Assembly: GCA_038131365.1 (NCBI GenBank)
Contig: JAYPPH010000003.1
Span: 186,001 to 250,000, forward strand
Direction of reading: 5' to 3'
Source: Marisalimonas marina
Lineage (GTDB): Bacteria > Pseudomonadota > Alphaproteobacteria > Puniceispirillales > Marisalimonadaceae
Length of the DNA stretch: 64,000 nt
Both the position numbers and the translations under genes were made by a program. This document shows positions 1 to 9,312 of this stretch, one piece after another. Numbering within the stretch: the first letter of the stretch is position 1; every line of letters begins with the position of its first letter. The notes beneath the pieces were generated by a model. That model did not search any database and was not told the DNA's origin. It saw only the letters and a program-made list of their open reading frames with translations.

Positions 1-46
1 GTGGAAGGAATATTCCTCCATATGCATCAGCAGAATAGGAGTGAAT

Positions 47-811
47 ATGAATTATCCAAAGTTACCAAGTTTTAGGCTTGATGGTAAAAGGGCATTAGTT
101 ACTGGCGCAGGTAGAGGCATTGGGATGGGGGCGTCCATTGCATTGGCAGAATCTGGCGCAAATGTTACTTTAGTTTCCAGAACCGAAGGAGAACTTAAAG
201 ATTTAACAGATCATATAAATAATCAAGGTTATAAAGCTTCGTACAAAGTGTTAGATGTAAACAACGAAGATGAAGTGTCTGACTTTATAAATGATAGTGA
301 GCCTTTTGATATTCTAATAAATAACGCTGGAACCAATAGACCAGCTAAATTAATAGACACTAATATAGAGGATTTTGATTATGTAATGTCCTTAAATGTT
401 AGGTCAGTAATAAGTTTAACAAAATTAGTTGTTAAAAAAATGTTAGACAATAAATTGAAGGGATCCATTATTAATGTCTCTTCACAAATGGGTCATGTAG
501 GTGGTCCTAATAGGACAACTTATTGTTCTAGTAAATTTGCAATAGAAGGTTTTACAAAATCATTGGCAATTGAATTGGGTCCTGAAGGCATAAGGGTAAA
601 TGCTGTCTGTCCTACTTTTATTCAAACCCCTATGACCGAACCATTCCTAAAAGATGAAGATTTCAAAAAGGCAACAATTGGAATGATACCTTTAGGAAGG
701 TTAGGTGAGGTAACTGATTTAATGGGTCCTTTTGTGTTTTTGGCATCTGAAGCATCTTCATTAATGACTGGCTCAAGCGTGCTTGTAGATGGTGGCTGGA
801 CAGCAAGGTGA
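47..811 (+). CDS. SDR-family oxidoreductase (gluconate 5-dehydrogenase-like)
   Basis: A classical short-chain dehydrogenase/reductase of about 254 residues. The Rossmann motif GAGRGIG lies at residues 20-26, NNAG at 92-95, the catalytic Ser near 145 and the Tyr159-x3-Lys163 pair in YCSSK; the C-terminus has the usual SSLMTGSSVLVDGGW ending. An upstream in-frame GTG at 41 exists, but AGGAG at 37-41 sits 5 bases before the ATG at 47, so the ATG is preferred. It precedes a molybdenum hydroxylase pair and an IlvD/Edd dehydratase on the same strand, which suggests oxidation of a sugar, sugar acid or hydroxy acid. The substrate cannot be read from the sequence. Confidence 0.9.
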   Translation: MNYPKLPSFRLDGKRALVTGAGRGIGMGASIALAESGANVTLVSRTEGELKDLTDHINNQGYKASYKVLDVNNEDEVSDFINDSEPFDILINNAGTNRPAKLIDTNIEDFDYVMSLNVRSVISLTKLVVKKMLDNKLKGSIINVSSQMGHVGGPNRTTYCSSKFAIEGFTKSLAIELGPEGIRVNAVCPTFIQTPMTEPFLKDEDFKKATIGMIPLGRLGEVTDLMGPFVFLASEASSLMTGSSVLVDGGWTAR

Positions 812-893
812 TTGAAATCATTCATAATAAAATAAGCAATTACAATAACTTGTATAATTTTAATTATGTTTTGAATTAATATTTAGGTTTTTG

Positions 894-1358
894 ATGTCAA
901 AAGTTGAATGTAATTTAAATGTTAACGGTTTATCAAAAAAAATTAATATATATGAGGATAAGCCACTTATTTTTGCTCTTAGGAATGATTTTGGCCTTAC
1001 TGGAACAAAATTAGGCTGTGGTCTTGAACAATGTGGAAGTTGCGCAGTTATAATTGATGGAGAAAAAAAACTTTCATGTAATTTACCCGCTGTTGATTGT
1101 CAAAATAAAGAAATAGTTACTATAGAAGGTCTGGGTACAAATACTGAATTAAATCGTGTTCAAGAAGCATTTAAAAAATTCAATGCTGCTCAATGCGGAT
1201 ATTGTACAAGTGGTATTATAATAACCATCTCTTCACTTTTGGAAAAGAAAAGCAAACCTAATACAGAAGATATTTTAAATGCATTGGATGGTCATTTATG
1301 CCGATGTGGTTCTCATTCTGTTGTTTTAAAGGCAATAGAAAGTTTAATTGAAGATTAG
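894..1358 (+). CDS. 2Fe-2S small subunit of a molybdenum hydroxylase (IorA/CoxS type)
   Basis: About 154 residues with the complete two-cluster layout of xanthine oxidase-family small subunits. The plant-type ferredoxin cluster is bound by Cys42, Cys47, Cys50 and Cys62 (motif GCGLEQCGSC), and the helical second cluster by Cys101, Cys104, Cys136 and Cys138 (CGYC and CRC). It passes electrons from the molybdenum centre of the subunit encoded 12 bases downstream. A TTG at 891 immediately precedes the ATG at 894; the ATG is chosen. No FAD (medium) subunit is present, which matches the two-subunit IorAB-like type rather than the three-subunit CoxMSL type. Confidence 0.92.
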   Translation: MSKVECNLNVNGLSKKINIYEDKPLIFALRNDFGLTGTKLGCGLEQCGSCAVIIDGEKKLSCNLPAVDCQNKEIVTIEGLGTNTELNRVQEAFKKFNAAQCGYCTSGIIITISSLLEKKSKPNTEDILNALDGHLCRCGSHSVVLKAIESLIED

Positions 1359-1370
1359 AGAAACGAAATA

Positions 1371-3524
1371 ATGAGCAAATTTGATAGCGGGCCAAGTATA
1401 AAATCATATAACAAGCTCCAAGATTGGTTTGATTTTAGCAAAACTGGATCTATTAGAGTTTTTTCTGGGAAAGTAGATATAGGTCAACATATTAGTTCTA
1501 CCCTAGCATTAATTGCCTCTAAAATTGTTAATATAAATTATGACCAGGTTGAAATTATTAGATTAGATACTGATTTTACGCCTAATGAAGGAATAACTGC
1601 TAGTAGTTTATCTGTAGCTAACTCAGGGTCAGCAATTAAAGCTGCCTCAATAACCCTTAAAACTAATTTTATTAATTATGCTTTAAATAAACTAAATATT
1701 AATGATGAAGACATTCAGTTTGAAAATGGCGTTATTAAGGATAAAAATTCTAATAAATCTATTTCATACTGGGATTACGCTGAAACAGATCATTATAAAA
1801 ACACAATAATTCCTGAACAATTTGATGAAAAAGTCCTAAAAAAGATTAGTTATGCGAATAATCAAAAAATTGAATTAAAAAATATAAAGGAAATAGTCAC
1901 CGGAAAGTATAAATATGTTCATGATATTGATTTTCCTAACATGTTGCATGCAAGAATAGTGAGACCCCATTCATATAATTGTGAATTAGTTAAAATAAAT
2001 GAAGATTTTAAGAAAAGACTTATTGAGAATGATATTAATCTTTTTGTTAAAGGGTCTTTCGTAGCAATTTTATCTCCAGACGAATTTTTAGCTGTTAAAT
2101 TTTCAGAGCTTGCAAAAAATCAAATTGTTTGGAATGAAAATAGAAAATTATCAGATGACAATGTTTTTAATTCTCTAAACAAAAATGAAAAAGAGAGCTT
2201 GCTAGTGAAACCTGGTGGAGAGGCTGTAAATGAAAAAATTCCTGAGATACAATCTTTTGAAAAAGAGGGCATAGCAACTTTATCTTCTGAGTTTAGAAAA
2301 AATTATTTAATGCATGGCCCAATCGGCCCATCTGCTAGTTGTTCAATATATAAGAATAACAAATTTACAGTTTATTCTCATAGCCAATCAAATTTTGCAT
2401 TAAAACAATCTATAAGCAGTTATTTCAATATTGACACAAGTATGGTTACTATAAAGTTTATGCCTGGTTCAGGTTGTTATGGGCATAATGGCGCAGATGA
2501 TGTGGCATTTGAAGCATCTGTGCTATCAAAAGCTTATCCAGACTGCCATATACTATTGAAATGGACACGAGAAGATGAGCATTGTTGGGAGCCTTATGGA
2601 AGTGCGTCTATAAATAAACTTTTTGGTGCCATTAATGATGAAGGGCAAATTGTGTATTGGTCAAATGAGGCTTTTTCTGACACATATTTGTCAAGACCGT
2701 CAAATGAAGAATTAAATAATTTCACAAGTTTCAAATTTTTAAATAATGATTTTACCAAAATAAGATCTAAACCTAAAACATCTGCTCATATGGGTATTCA
2801 TAGAAATTTAGATCCTCTATATAATTTTTCAAAAACTAGGTTAGTTAAAAATTTAGTTCACGATTTGCCGCTTAGAACTTCGGCATTAAGAACTTTAGGT
2901 GCTTTTGCGAATATAACTTCATCTGAGAGCTTTTTAAATGACCTTGCTTTTGAAAAAAACATAGATCCATTTAAAATAAGAATAAATCATTTAGACGATG
3001 AACGTGCTATTGAAGTTCTTGAAAATCTTGAAAATACAATGAAAAGATCTCATGCAAAACCAAATAATTACAGAGGTATTGGTTTTTCTAGATATAAAAA
3101 CTCAGCTGCATATTGTGCTGTTGGTGTTGAATTAAATATTTCTGATGATTTAGACATTAAATTAATTAACGCGTGGATTACAGTTGATGCTGGAGAAATT
3201 GCGTATGAAGACGGAATAAAAGCTCAGGTAGAAGGTGGGTTTATTCAAGCTGCTAGCTGGTCATTATATGAAGAAGTGCTTTTTGACTCAAAGGAGATTA
3301 TTTCAAAAGATTGGGATAGTTATAAAATAATTGGTTTTGATAATATACCTACTTTTACTACAAAAGTGATTGATAGGAAAGGTTACCCCTATTTGGGAGT
3401 TGGAGAAGTGGTAGCAGGTCCAACTGGGGGCGCAATTTCAAACGCTTTACGTGATGCCCTAGGTCAAAGAATTAAAACTATGCCTTTTACTAAAGAAAAT
3501 ATAACTAGTGAGTTACTCAATTAG
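1371..3524 (+). CDS. Molybdopterin-binding large subunit of an aldehyde/xanthine-type hydroxylase (IorB-like)
   Basis: 717 residues, close to the length of isoquinoline 1-oxidoreductase-type beta subunits. The N-terminal GKVDIGQH and TPNEG..AGS-like segments, the central GSGCYGHNGADD cofactor-binding loop and the C-terminal GVGE (the family's catalytic Glu) followed by AGPTGGAISNAL are all recognisable. It follows the 2Fe-2S subunit by 12 bases, so the two form one enzyme. IorB homologues often carry a Tat signal; none is visible here, so a cytoplasmic location is inferred. With the neighbouring SDR and dehydratase it could oxidise an aldose or aldehyde, but this is inference. Confidence 0.88.
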   Translation: MSKFDSGPSIKSYNKLQDWFDFSKTGSIRVFSGKVDIGQHISSTLALIASKIVNINYDQVEIIRLDTDFTPNEGITASSLSVANSGSAIKAASITLKTNFINYALNKLNINDEDIQFENGVIKDKNSNKSISYWDYAETDHYKNTIIPEQFDEKVLKKISYANNQKIELKNIKEIVTGKYKYVHDIDFPNMLHARIVRPHSYNCELVKINEDFKKRLIENDINLFVKGSFVAILSPDEFLAVKFSELAKNQIVWNENRKLSDDNVFNSLNKNEKESLLVKPGGEAVNEKIPEIQSFEKEGIATLSSEFRKNYLMHGPIGPSASCSIYKNNKFTVYSHSQSNFALKQSISSYFNIDTSMVTIKFMPGSGCYGHNGADDVAFEASVLSKAYPDCHILLKWTREDEHCWEPYGSASINKLFGAINDEGQIVYWSNEAFSDTYLSRPSNEELNNFTSFKFLNNDFTKIRSKPKTSAHMGIHRNLDPLYNFSKTRLVKNLVHDLPLRTSALRTLGAFANITSSESFLNDLAFEKNIDPFKIRINHLDDERAIEVLENLENTMKRSHAKPNNYRGIGFSRYKNSAAYCAVGVELNISDDLDIKLINAWITVDAGEIAYEDGIKAQVEGGFIQAASWSLYEEVLFDSKEIISKDWDSYKIIGFDNIPTFTTKVIDRKGYPYLGVGEVVAGPTGGAISNALRDALGQRIKTMPFTKENITSELLN

Positions 3525-3569
3525 ATTTTGGGTGAATTAAATAAATAATTTTGTTTTGGAATTTTTGAT

Positions 3570-5270
3570 ATGAACAAAAAAAAATCTGGGATGTATAAAA
3601 ATTTAACTAATTATGGCGACAGTGAGTTTTCCATATTTTTACGTAAGGCCTTCATAAAAGGTATGGGTTACTCAGAAGAAATGCTTAACAAACCTATTAT
3701 TGGTATTACAAATACTTATAGTGATTACAATCCTTGCCATGGAAATGTTCCGGATTTAATAAAAAGTGTAAAGGCAGGCATTTTAGCCTCTGGTGCGATA
3801 CCTCTTGAGTTTCCTACAATTAGTATTCATGAGTCCTTCTCTTATCCAACGTCTATGTATTTAAGAAACCTCATGTCAATTGACACAGAAGAAATGATGA
3901 AAGCCCAACCAATGGATGCATGCGTCTTGATAGGTGGTTGTGACAAAACAGTTCCTGCTCAATTAATGGGTGCATTTAGCGCTAACATTCCTTGTATACA
4001 ACTTGTAACCGGACCAATGCTTACTGGATCTCATAGAGGAGAAAGGGTAGGGGCCTGTACAGATTGTAGAGGATATTGGGCTAAATTTAGGGCTGATGAA
4101 ATTGATCTTCAAGAAATAAATGAGGTTAACAACCAACTAGTCCCAACAGTTGGTACATGTGGCGTTATGGGCACTGCTAGTACAATGGCATTAATTACTG
4201 AGGCCCTTGGAATGATGGTGCCAAATGGAGCAGCAGCGCCAGCTGTTTCTGCCGAACGAAGAAGAATAGCTGAAGAAACTGGTAAAGTTGCTGTAGACAT
4301 TGCAAATAAATCCCTAAATCCAAACAAATTTTTAACAATTAAAAATTTTAAAAATGCTTTAATCGTGTTGTCAGCAATTGGTGGTTCAACAAATGGTATA
4401 GTTCATTTAACAGCTATGGCTGGCAGATTAGGAATTGAAATTGATCTCAAAGAGTTTGATGATATGACAAAAGATATTCCTATGATTGTCGACTTAAAAC
4501 CTTCCGGCACTGGCTATATGGAAGATTTGTTTAAATCAGGGGGGCTACCTAGAATTTTGAATGAATTAAAAGAGTATCTCTATTTAGATGCTTTAACAGT
4601 TACTGGAGATTGTCTTGGGGATATTATTAAAAAGTATAATTATGATTGGAAGCAAGCAGTCGTAAGAATGGCTAATGATCCTATTTTTGATAAAGGTAGT
4701 ATTGCTGTTTTAAAGGGTAATCTAGCTCCAGGAAGTGCTATAATTAAACAATCAGCAGCTAGTGCAAATTTGTTGACACATGAGGGTGTTGTTGAAGTTT
4801 TTGAAAACCTTGAGGATTTAGCAAATAGAATTGATAGTGAAGATTTAAATGTTACTAAAGATAGTATTCTTCTTCTTAGAAACATAGGTCCAATTGGTGC
4901 GCCAGGTATGCCAGAGGCAGGCTTGATACCTATCCCTAAAAAATTAGCAAGGCAAGGTGTAAAAGACATGGTAAGAATTTCAGACGGTAGGATGAGTGGT
5001 ACTGCTGCAGGAACTATTATTTTGCACGTATGTCCTGAAGCTGCAGCAGGCGGAACGTTAGGCATTGTAGAAAGTGGAGATATTATTAAGCTAGATGTTA
5101 AAAATAGATTATTAGAGCTAAAATTATCTGATGAAGAAATAAATAAAAGAAAGAAGAATAAAAAAATTAATACAGATGTTAAAAGAAGGGGATATAATAA
5201 AATCTTTCATGAAAGTGTTCTTCAAGCAGATAAGGGAGCTGACTTTGATTTTTTAAGGCCTGTTAAATAA
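3570..5270 (+). CDS. IlvD/Edd-family dehydratase (sugar-acid dehydratase likely)
   Basis: 566 residues, full length for the dihydroxyacid/phosphogluconate dehydratase family. The Fe-S cysteine segments are present: GGCDKTVPAQLMG, CTDCRGYW, GTCGVMGTAS, and the later GDCLGD; the C-terminal SDGRMSGTAAGT block is conserved. True IlvD acts in branched-chain amino acid synthesis, but this gene sits 3' of an SDR and a molybdenum hydroxylase, with no ilv genes nearby. A pentonate or hexonate dehydratase (L-arabonate or gluconate type) in a non-phosphorylative sugar route is therefore favoured. The call between IlvD and sugar-acid dehydratase needs a tree. A 141-codon open frame on the other strand is a coding shadow. 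Confidence 0.85.
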   Translation: MNKKKSGMYKNLTNYGDSEFSIFLRKAFIKGMGYSEEMLNKPIIGITNTYSDYNPCHGNVPDLIKSVKAGILASGAIPLEFPTISIHESFSYPTSMYLRNLMSIDTEEMMKAQPMDACVLIGGCDKTVPAQLMGAFSANIPCIQLVTGPMLTGSHRGERVGACTDCRGYWAKFRADEIDLQEINEVNNQLVPTVGTCGVMGTASTMALITEALGMMVPNGAAAPAVSAERRRIAEETGKVAVDIANKSLNPNKFLTIKNFKNALIVLSAIGGSTNGIVHLTAMAGRLGIEIDLKEFDDMTKDIPMIVDLKPSGTGYMEDLFKSGGLPRILNELKEYLYLDALTVTGDCLGDIIKKYNYDWKQAVVRMANDPIFDKGSIAVLKGNLAPGSAIIKQSAASANLLTHEGVVEVFENLEDLANRIDSEDLNVTKDSILLLRNIGPIGAPGMPEAGLIPIPKKLARQGVKDMVRISDGRMSGTAAGTIILHVCPEAAAGGTLGIVESGDIIKLDVKNRLLELKLSDEEINKRKKNKKINTDVKRRGYNKIFHESVLQADKGADFDFLRPVK

Positions 5271-5272
5271 TT

Positions 5273-6175
5273 TCAAGAGGTCGTAACATATCTTTGCATA
5301 TGAGGGTAATTTTTAAAGTAATCCTGATGAAAAGTTTGAGTTATATTTTTAAAATCAATTAAATTTTCTTCATCTATTTTTTCAATTTTTATTTTAGCTA
5401 ATTTCATTTTTTTAATAAGAGTTTCATCTTCTTGTATAGCTAATTGTCGCTGAAATTCAGTAGCACTTTTAGATTTATTAATCACAAATTCCTTTTGTGA
5501 ATTAGATAGTTTATCAAAATAATTATAATTAATAACAAATAAACAAAATCCAAAAATATGTGAAGTTAAGGATACAAATTTCTGTTTTTTATAAACACCA
5601 AAATTCCAATAGTTAGTTAAAGGGTTCTCTTGGGCATCAATTTCATCATTTTCTATCGCTAATTTAAAATCTCTGACATCAAGTGGTTTTGGTTTAAAAC
5701 CTAATTTTTTGAAAATATCAATATGGAGAGGGCTAGGGGTAGTCCTTATTATTTGCTCTTTGCAATCAGATAGTGATTTTATCAATCTAATTTTCGAGCT
5801 AATATGTCTGATACCATTGTCCCAAAAACCTAATAATTTTAAGTTTTTCTCCTTTAATTTTTTATCAATATAGTCAAAGAAATCGAATTTTAATAATTCA
5901 TAAGCTTGGCTTCTATTATTAAAAAAATAGGGTAAGTCTAAAATTTTAATCTCAGGTAATATTTTTTCAAAATAGCTTGATAACAAATATGAAATATGTA
6001 GCTCTTCCTGTTGTGTTTTTGGAATCAAACTAGAGGCTTTTTCTCCTTTATTTGTAATATCCATGGTAAAATCTATGTCAAAATTACCACTTATTTCATT
6101 GATAAAATATTCAATAGATTTTGTATGTAATGATTTAGTTCCTTGGTAACCACCAATGATTAATTTGTCTTTCAA
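5273..6175 (-). CDS. TRAP DctP-like solute-binding protein lacking a signal peptide
   Basis: About 300 residues resembling the mature part of DctP-family binding proteins: an early periplasmic-binding fold, a middle segment with LDLPYFFNNRSQAYELL, and the family-typical stretch around VRDFKLAIENDEIDAQENPLTNYW. The frame begins at a TTG (6175), 10 bases after the stop of the amidohydrolase. An in-frame TAA lies five codons further upstream, so no export signal can be added. No DctQ or DctM membrane subunits are in the window. It ends 3 bases from the convergent dehydratase gene. Either the 5' end was lost or the protein works in the cytoplasm. Confidence 0.75.
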   Translation of the reverse strand: MKDKLIIGGYQGTKSLHTKSIEYFINEISGNFDIDFTMDITNKGEKASSLIPKTQQEELHISYLLSSYFEKILPEIKILDLPYFFNNRSQAYELLKFDFFDYIDKKLKEKNLKLLGFWDNGIRHISSKIRLIKSLSDCKEQIIRTTPSPLHIDIFKKLGFKPKPLDVRDFKLAIENDEIDAQENPLTNYWNFGVYKKQKFVSLTSHIFGFCLFVINYNYFDKLSNSQKEFVINKSKSATEFQRQLAIQEDETLIKKMKLAKIKIEKIDEENLIDFKNITQTFHQDYFKNYPHMQRYVTTS

Positions 6176-6185
6176 AGTAAAAGTC

Positions 6186-7252
6186 TTATTTTATTTTGAA
6201 TAGGGAGCAAGCATTGCCTCCTGTTATCATTTCAATTTGATCATTGGTTAAACCTTCAGTGCCCATAACATGTTCTATAGGGTCATCTTCTGCCATGTCG
6301 TATGGATAATCAGTTCCCATGACGATATGATCAGCACCATATTTATCAATAAGGTACTTTAATTGGTCAAATGAGAAAACTACAGTATCAAAATACATTC
6401 TTTTTAGGTAATCAGAAGGTTTATGCTTAAGATTATAGCCTCTACAATCGGGCCTTGCGCCCCATGCATGGTCAATTCTAGCAGAGTATGCAGGAAGGTA
6501 TCCACCTCCATGGGCAACAAAGATTTTTAGATTTGGATTTTTTTCCATTGTTCCATCAAAAATTAAATGATGCAGTGCTGCTGTCGTATCCATTGGATTG
6601 CCAATAATATTAATAAAATAATGATCTTTTAGTCTCTCGCCTTCTGGATAACCATTAGGGTGAAGGAAAATTGGCACATCTAACTTTGTAGCTGTTTCCC
6701 AAATTCCATCATATGAAGGATGTGATAGCTCTTTGCCATCTTGGAATGTGATAATTTGAAATCCTCTGATATCAAGTTCATTAACACATCTTTCCATTTC
6801 TTTTACTGCAATATCACCATTCTGCATTGGTAATGTGCCTAAAGCTACAAATCTATCTTTACGGTTATTAGCTGTTTCAGATAGTTTATTATTAATTGTT
6901 TCTATGGCTTTGAAAGCTACTTGGCTTTTTACATTACAATAATGTTGAAAGGGAACAGGTATGAGGACTTGTGTATCAATACCTTGAGAGTCCATTTTTT
7001 TAGCCTTGTTTCGACATTTGTAAGGTCCATAAACCTGTCTTTAATTTGCTGAATATTTTGATTAGTAGTTATTTGATTTGCATGTCTAAATGCAGGAATG
7101 TCTTGTTGATCAAACAAACCTTGAACCATATCTGCTGCTTCTTGGACGTGAAGATGGCAATGAGCATCTACAGTTTTTGATTTTGGTCTTATTTTATAGC
7201 CAGGTTCACCATGAGATCTTCCAGAAGTTGATCCATAAGGTTTAATAGTCAT
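6186..7252 (-). CDS. Amidohydrolase family 2 (ACMSD-like) protein, frameshifted
   Basis: Two overlapping frames together make one amidohydrolase of about 355 residues. The N-terminal part (7252 to ~7001) carries the metal-binding VDAHCHLH motif; the rest (from 6995) has the FLHPNG, VAHGGGYLP and MGTDYPYD motifs of the ACMSD/6-methylsalicylate decarboxylase-like group. The switch falls in a run of seven A (plus-strand T run 6995-7001): with eight A the two parts join as RLKK-MDSQG. This may be a real frameshift, a sequencing indel or a site for polymerase slippage. The gene lies directly upstream of the DctP-like gene on the same strand, probably one transcript. Confidence 0.8.
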
Positions 7253-7736
7253 ATATACACTCCATGTTTCAAAATAAATTTAAAATAAAAAATATAATAA
7301 TAACAATATGTTAAACGATTTAAATAATTCATAGAATTAAATATAAATATTGTAATAAAAATTTAATATTTTTGTATATAATATAGAAATATTAGACATG
7401 TTAAAGGCTTTTTTAAGCTATGAATAACATTATTGATATACAGAAAACAATAAATTCGCCAATAGGTAAGTTAATTGTTACTAAAATGGCATCATCTGTT
7501 TGTTGGTCAAATGATCATATGGTTAATGAGATCAAATCTAATCCTGAATTATTTAAAGAATTTTCAATTCACTTTAATAAATATAAACGTCAACTGTAAT
7601 AATTATATTCATATTTATTCTTAAAAACTTTTTCCTTTAATACTTATTATTTTTTTATATAAGATATATTTAGGTAGGGTAACATATTGTTTATTATATA
7701 TATTTTATATATTTGTCGCATAATATATATTATGTA
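7253..7736. other. AT-rich intergenic region between divergent/convergent genes
   Basis: A stretch of 484 bases, extremely AT-rich, between the start of the amidohydrolase and the stop of the MBL-fold gene. Apart from one short plus-strand open frame (7420-7599), I see no RNA gene, clear terminator or long repeat. TA-rich runs near 7690-7735 could be promoter or spacer DNA. Confidence 0.6.
7420..7599 (+). CDS. Possible small hypothetical protein (59 aa)
   Basis: An ATG-initiated frame of 59 residues (starts MNNIIDIQKT, ends NKYKRQL) within an otherwise empty intergenic region. The amino-acid composition looks protein-like, with a predicted mixed alpha/beta pattern and no membrane segment, but no family is recognised. 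The ribosome-binding site is weak (an AAAGG about 12 bases upstream). It is divergent from the amidohydrolase gene. It may be a chance frame. Confidence 0.35.
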   Translation: MNNIIDIQKTINSPIGKLIVTKMASSVCWSNDHMVNEIKSNPELFKEFSIHFNKYKRQL

Positions 7737-8525
7737 TTAAATATTAATAACTAAACCGTCATATGCTGGCCAAACACCAGGCGGACATAATTTTGTAACA
7801 ACTTCATGATCAGATTCAGGACTTAAATGAGTAAGATAAGCTACTTCTGGTTTGAGATTAGAAATCCATTTAAATGACAAATCAAAATGTGCATGAGCCA
7901 TATGAGGTGTTTCTCTTAATCCTGTAATGATTAAGACTTTCAAATTAAGTAAGTTATCAAAGCTTTTTTTAGGAAAATCAACTACATCAGTGCAATATGC
8001 AAAATTATTATTAAAAACAAAGCCAAGCGTATCAATTGCGCCGTGATTTTGTTTAATTGTTTTAATTAATACATTATTAATAAATATTTCTTCGAAATAA
8101 TCTATTAGATGCATTTCTAACGGTGGTTTAAAATAAGATTGGCTTGAAGGTGACTTATCAAATAAATAATTAAAACGTTCTAATAAAAAAAGAGATGTTT
8201 CTTTGTTTGTATATATTTTGATTTTTTCATTATTGTAAAAATAAAAAGGTCTTAATTCATCTAAACCAGAAATATGATCAGAATGTTGGTGTGTTATAAA
8301 AACAGCATCTAGTTTCTGTATATTATGTTCGATAAGCTGATTTTTTATATCAGGGCCTGCGTCTATTAAAATATTTGTATCCTTATTTTGTACTAACAAG
8401 GAACATCTTTGTCTTTTGTTCTTAGGATTAGATGGATCACACTTGCCCCACCCTAATTTCCCTAAAGCTGGTATCCCAACAGATGTTCCTGTACCAAGAA
8501 CTGTTATTTTTAAATTGTTAGTCAT
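7737..8525 (-). CDS. MBL-fold metallo-hydrolase (PhnP-like)
   Basis: 262 residues of the metallo-beta-lactamase fold. The signature THQHSDH metal-binding motif is at about residues 78-84, an earlier GTGTSVGIP loop opens the protein and later CTDVVDF and THLSPESDH supply further metal ligands. The family includes PhnP-type cyclic phosphodiesterases; the conserved position next to tatD and metG in Alphaproteobacteria supports a housekeeping hydrolase. It overlaps tatD by 4 bases, indicating translational coupling in the dac-tmk-holB-metG-tatD block. The physiological substrate is not known. Confidence 0.88.
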   Translation of the reverse strand: MTNNLKITVLGTGTSVGIPALGKLGWGKCDPSNPKNKRQRCSLLVQNKDTNILIDAGPDIKNQLIEHNIQKLDAVFITHQHSDHISGLDELRPFYFYNNEKIKIYTNKETSLFLLERFNYLFDKSPSSQSYFKPPLEMHLIDYFEEIFINNVLIKTIKQNHGAIDTLGFVFNNNFAYCTDVVDFPKKSFDNLLNLKVLIITGLRETPHMAHAHFDLSFKWISNLKPEVAYLTHLSPESDHEVVTKLCPPGVWPAYDGLVINI

Positions 8526-9307
8526 GTAGTAATCTTATTAAAAATAGTAATAGAATTTTTGTATAACTGATTTGTAAAGCTCTCATAGTCACACTCTCGT
8601 AATTCTGACAAAAACTTGGCTGTATAATAACAGTTTTTTGGTTCATTAACTGTACCTCTTAATGGTGTTGGTGCCAAGTAAGGAGCATCTGTCTCTACTA
8701 AAATCTTATCAGATGGAACAATTTTAGCTATATTTTGTATAGTTTTTGCGGATTTAAATGTTACTATTCCTGAAAATGATATATAAAACCCTAAATCTAA
8801 ACCACATTGTGCTAAATCTCTTCCAGAACTAAAACAATGAAGAATGGCTTTAAAACTTCCTTTTTTAAACTCATCTTCTAAGATTGTTATCATATCTATA
8901 TCTGCATCACGGGCATGTATAATTAAAGGAAGGTTTGTATCTCTTGCAACATTGATTTGCGTTATAAAAGATTTTTTTTGCTCATCTTTGCTATCTTTCC
9001 CATAATGATAATCTAAACCACACTCCCCTATTCCAACACACTTCTTATCATTAGAAATCTTACTAAATAAATCGTAATTCGAATTATTATCATCTTTTAG
9101 AACTTCATTAGGGTGTGTTCCAACAGTAAAAAAGACATCTTTATTATTACTTGATAAACCTTTTATTTTTTCAATTTTATTAAGATTTGTCGAAATTGTT
9201 ACAATCTTGTTAACGTTATTTTGATATGAGGCATCTATAACATCATCAAGCCTGTCATATAGCTCTGGAAAGTCTAAATGTGCATGTGTGTCTATTAAAT
9301 AGCTCAT
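8522..9307 (-). CDS. tatD: TatD-family metal-dependent deoxyribonuclease
   Basis: 261 residues with the TatD signatures: N-terminal IDTHAHLDF metal ligands, GIGECGLDYH in the middle, LPLIIHARDAD, and the C-terminal LVETDAPYLAP. TatD enzymes are 3'-5' exonucleases acting on DNA/RNA ends. It starts 5 bases after the metG stop and overlaps the downstream MBL gene by 4 bases, so it belongs to the same minus-strand operon. Confidence 0.93.
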   Translation of the reverse strand: MSYLIDTHAHLDFPELYDRLDDVIDASYQNNVNKIVTISTNLNKIEKIKGLSSNNKDVFFTVGTHPNEVLKDDNNSNYDLFSKISNDKKCVGIGECGLDYHYGKDSKDEQKKSFITQINVARDTNLPLIIHARDADIDMITILEDEFKKGSFKAILHCFSSGRDLAQCGLDLGFYISFSGIVTFKSAKTIQNIAKIVPSDKILVETDAPYLAPTPLRGTVNEPKNCYYTAKFLSELRECDYESFTNQLYKNSITIFNKITT

Positions 9308-9312
9308 TTTTT

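Noticed and set aside
4640..5065. 141-codon open frame antisense to the IlvD/Edd gene
   Set aside because: It mirrors a conserved coding region in a fixed frame relation, has no family resemblance and no ribosome-binding site; a coding shadow.
7253..7736. CRISPR or other array in the AT-rich gap
   Set aside because: No regularly spaced repeat is present here or anywhere else in the window.
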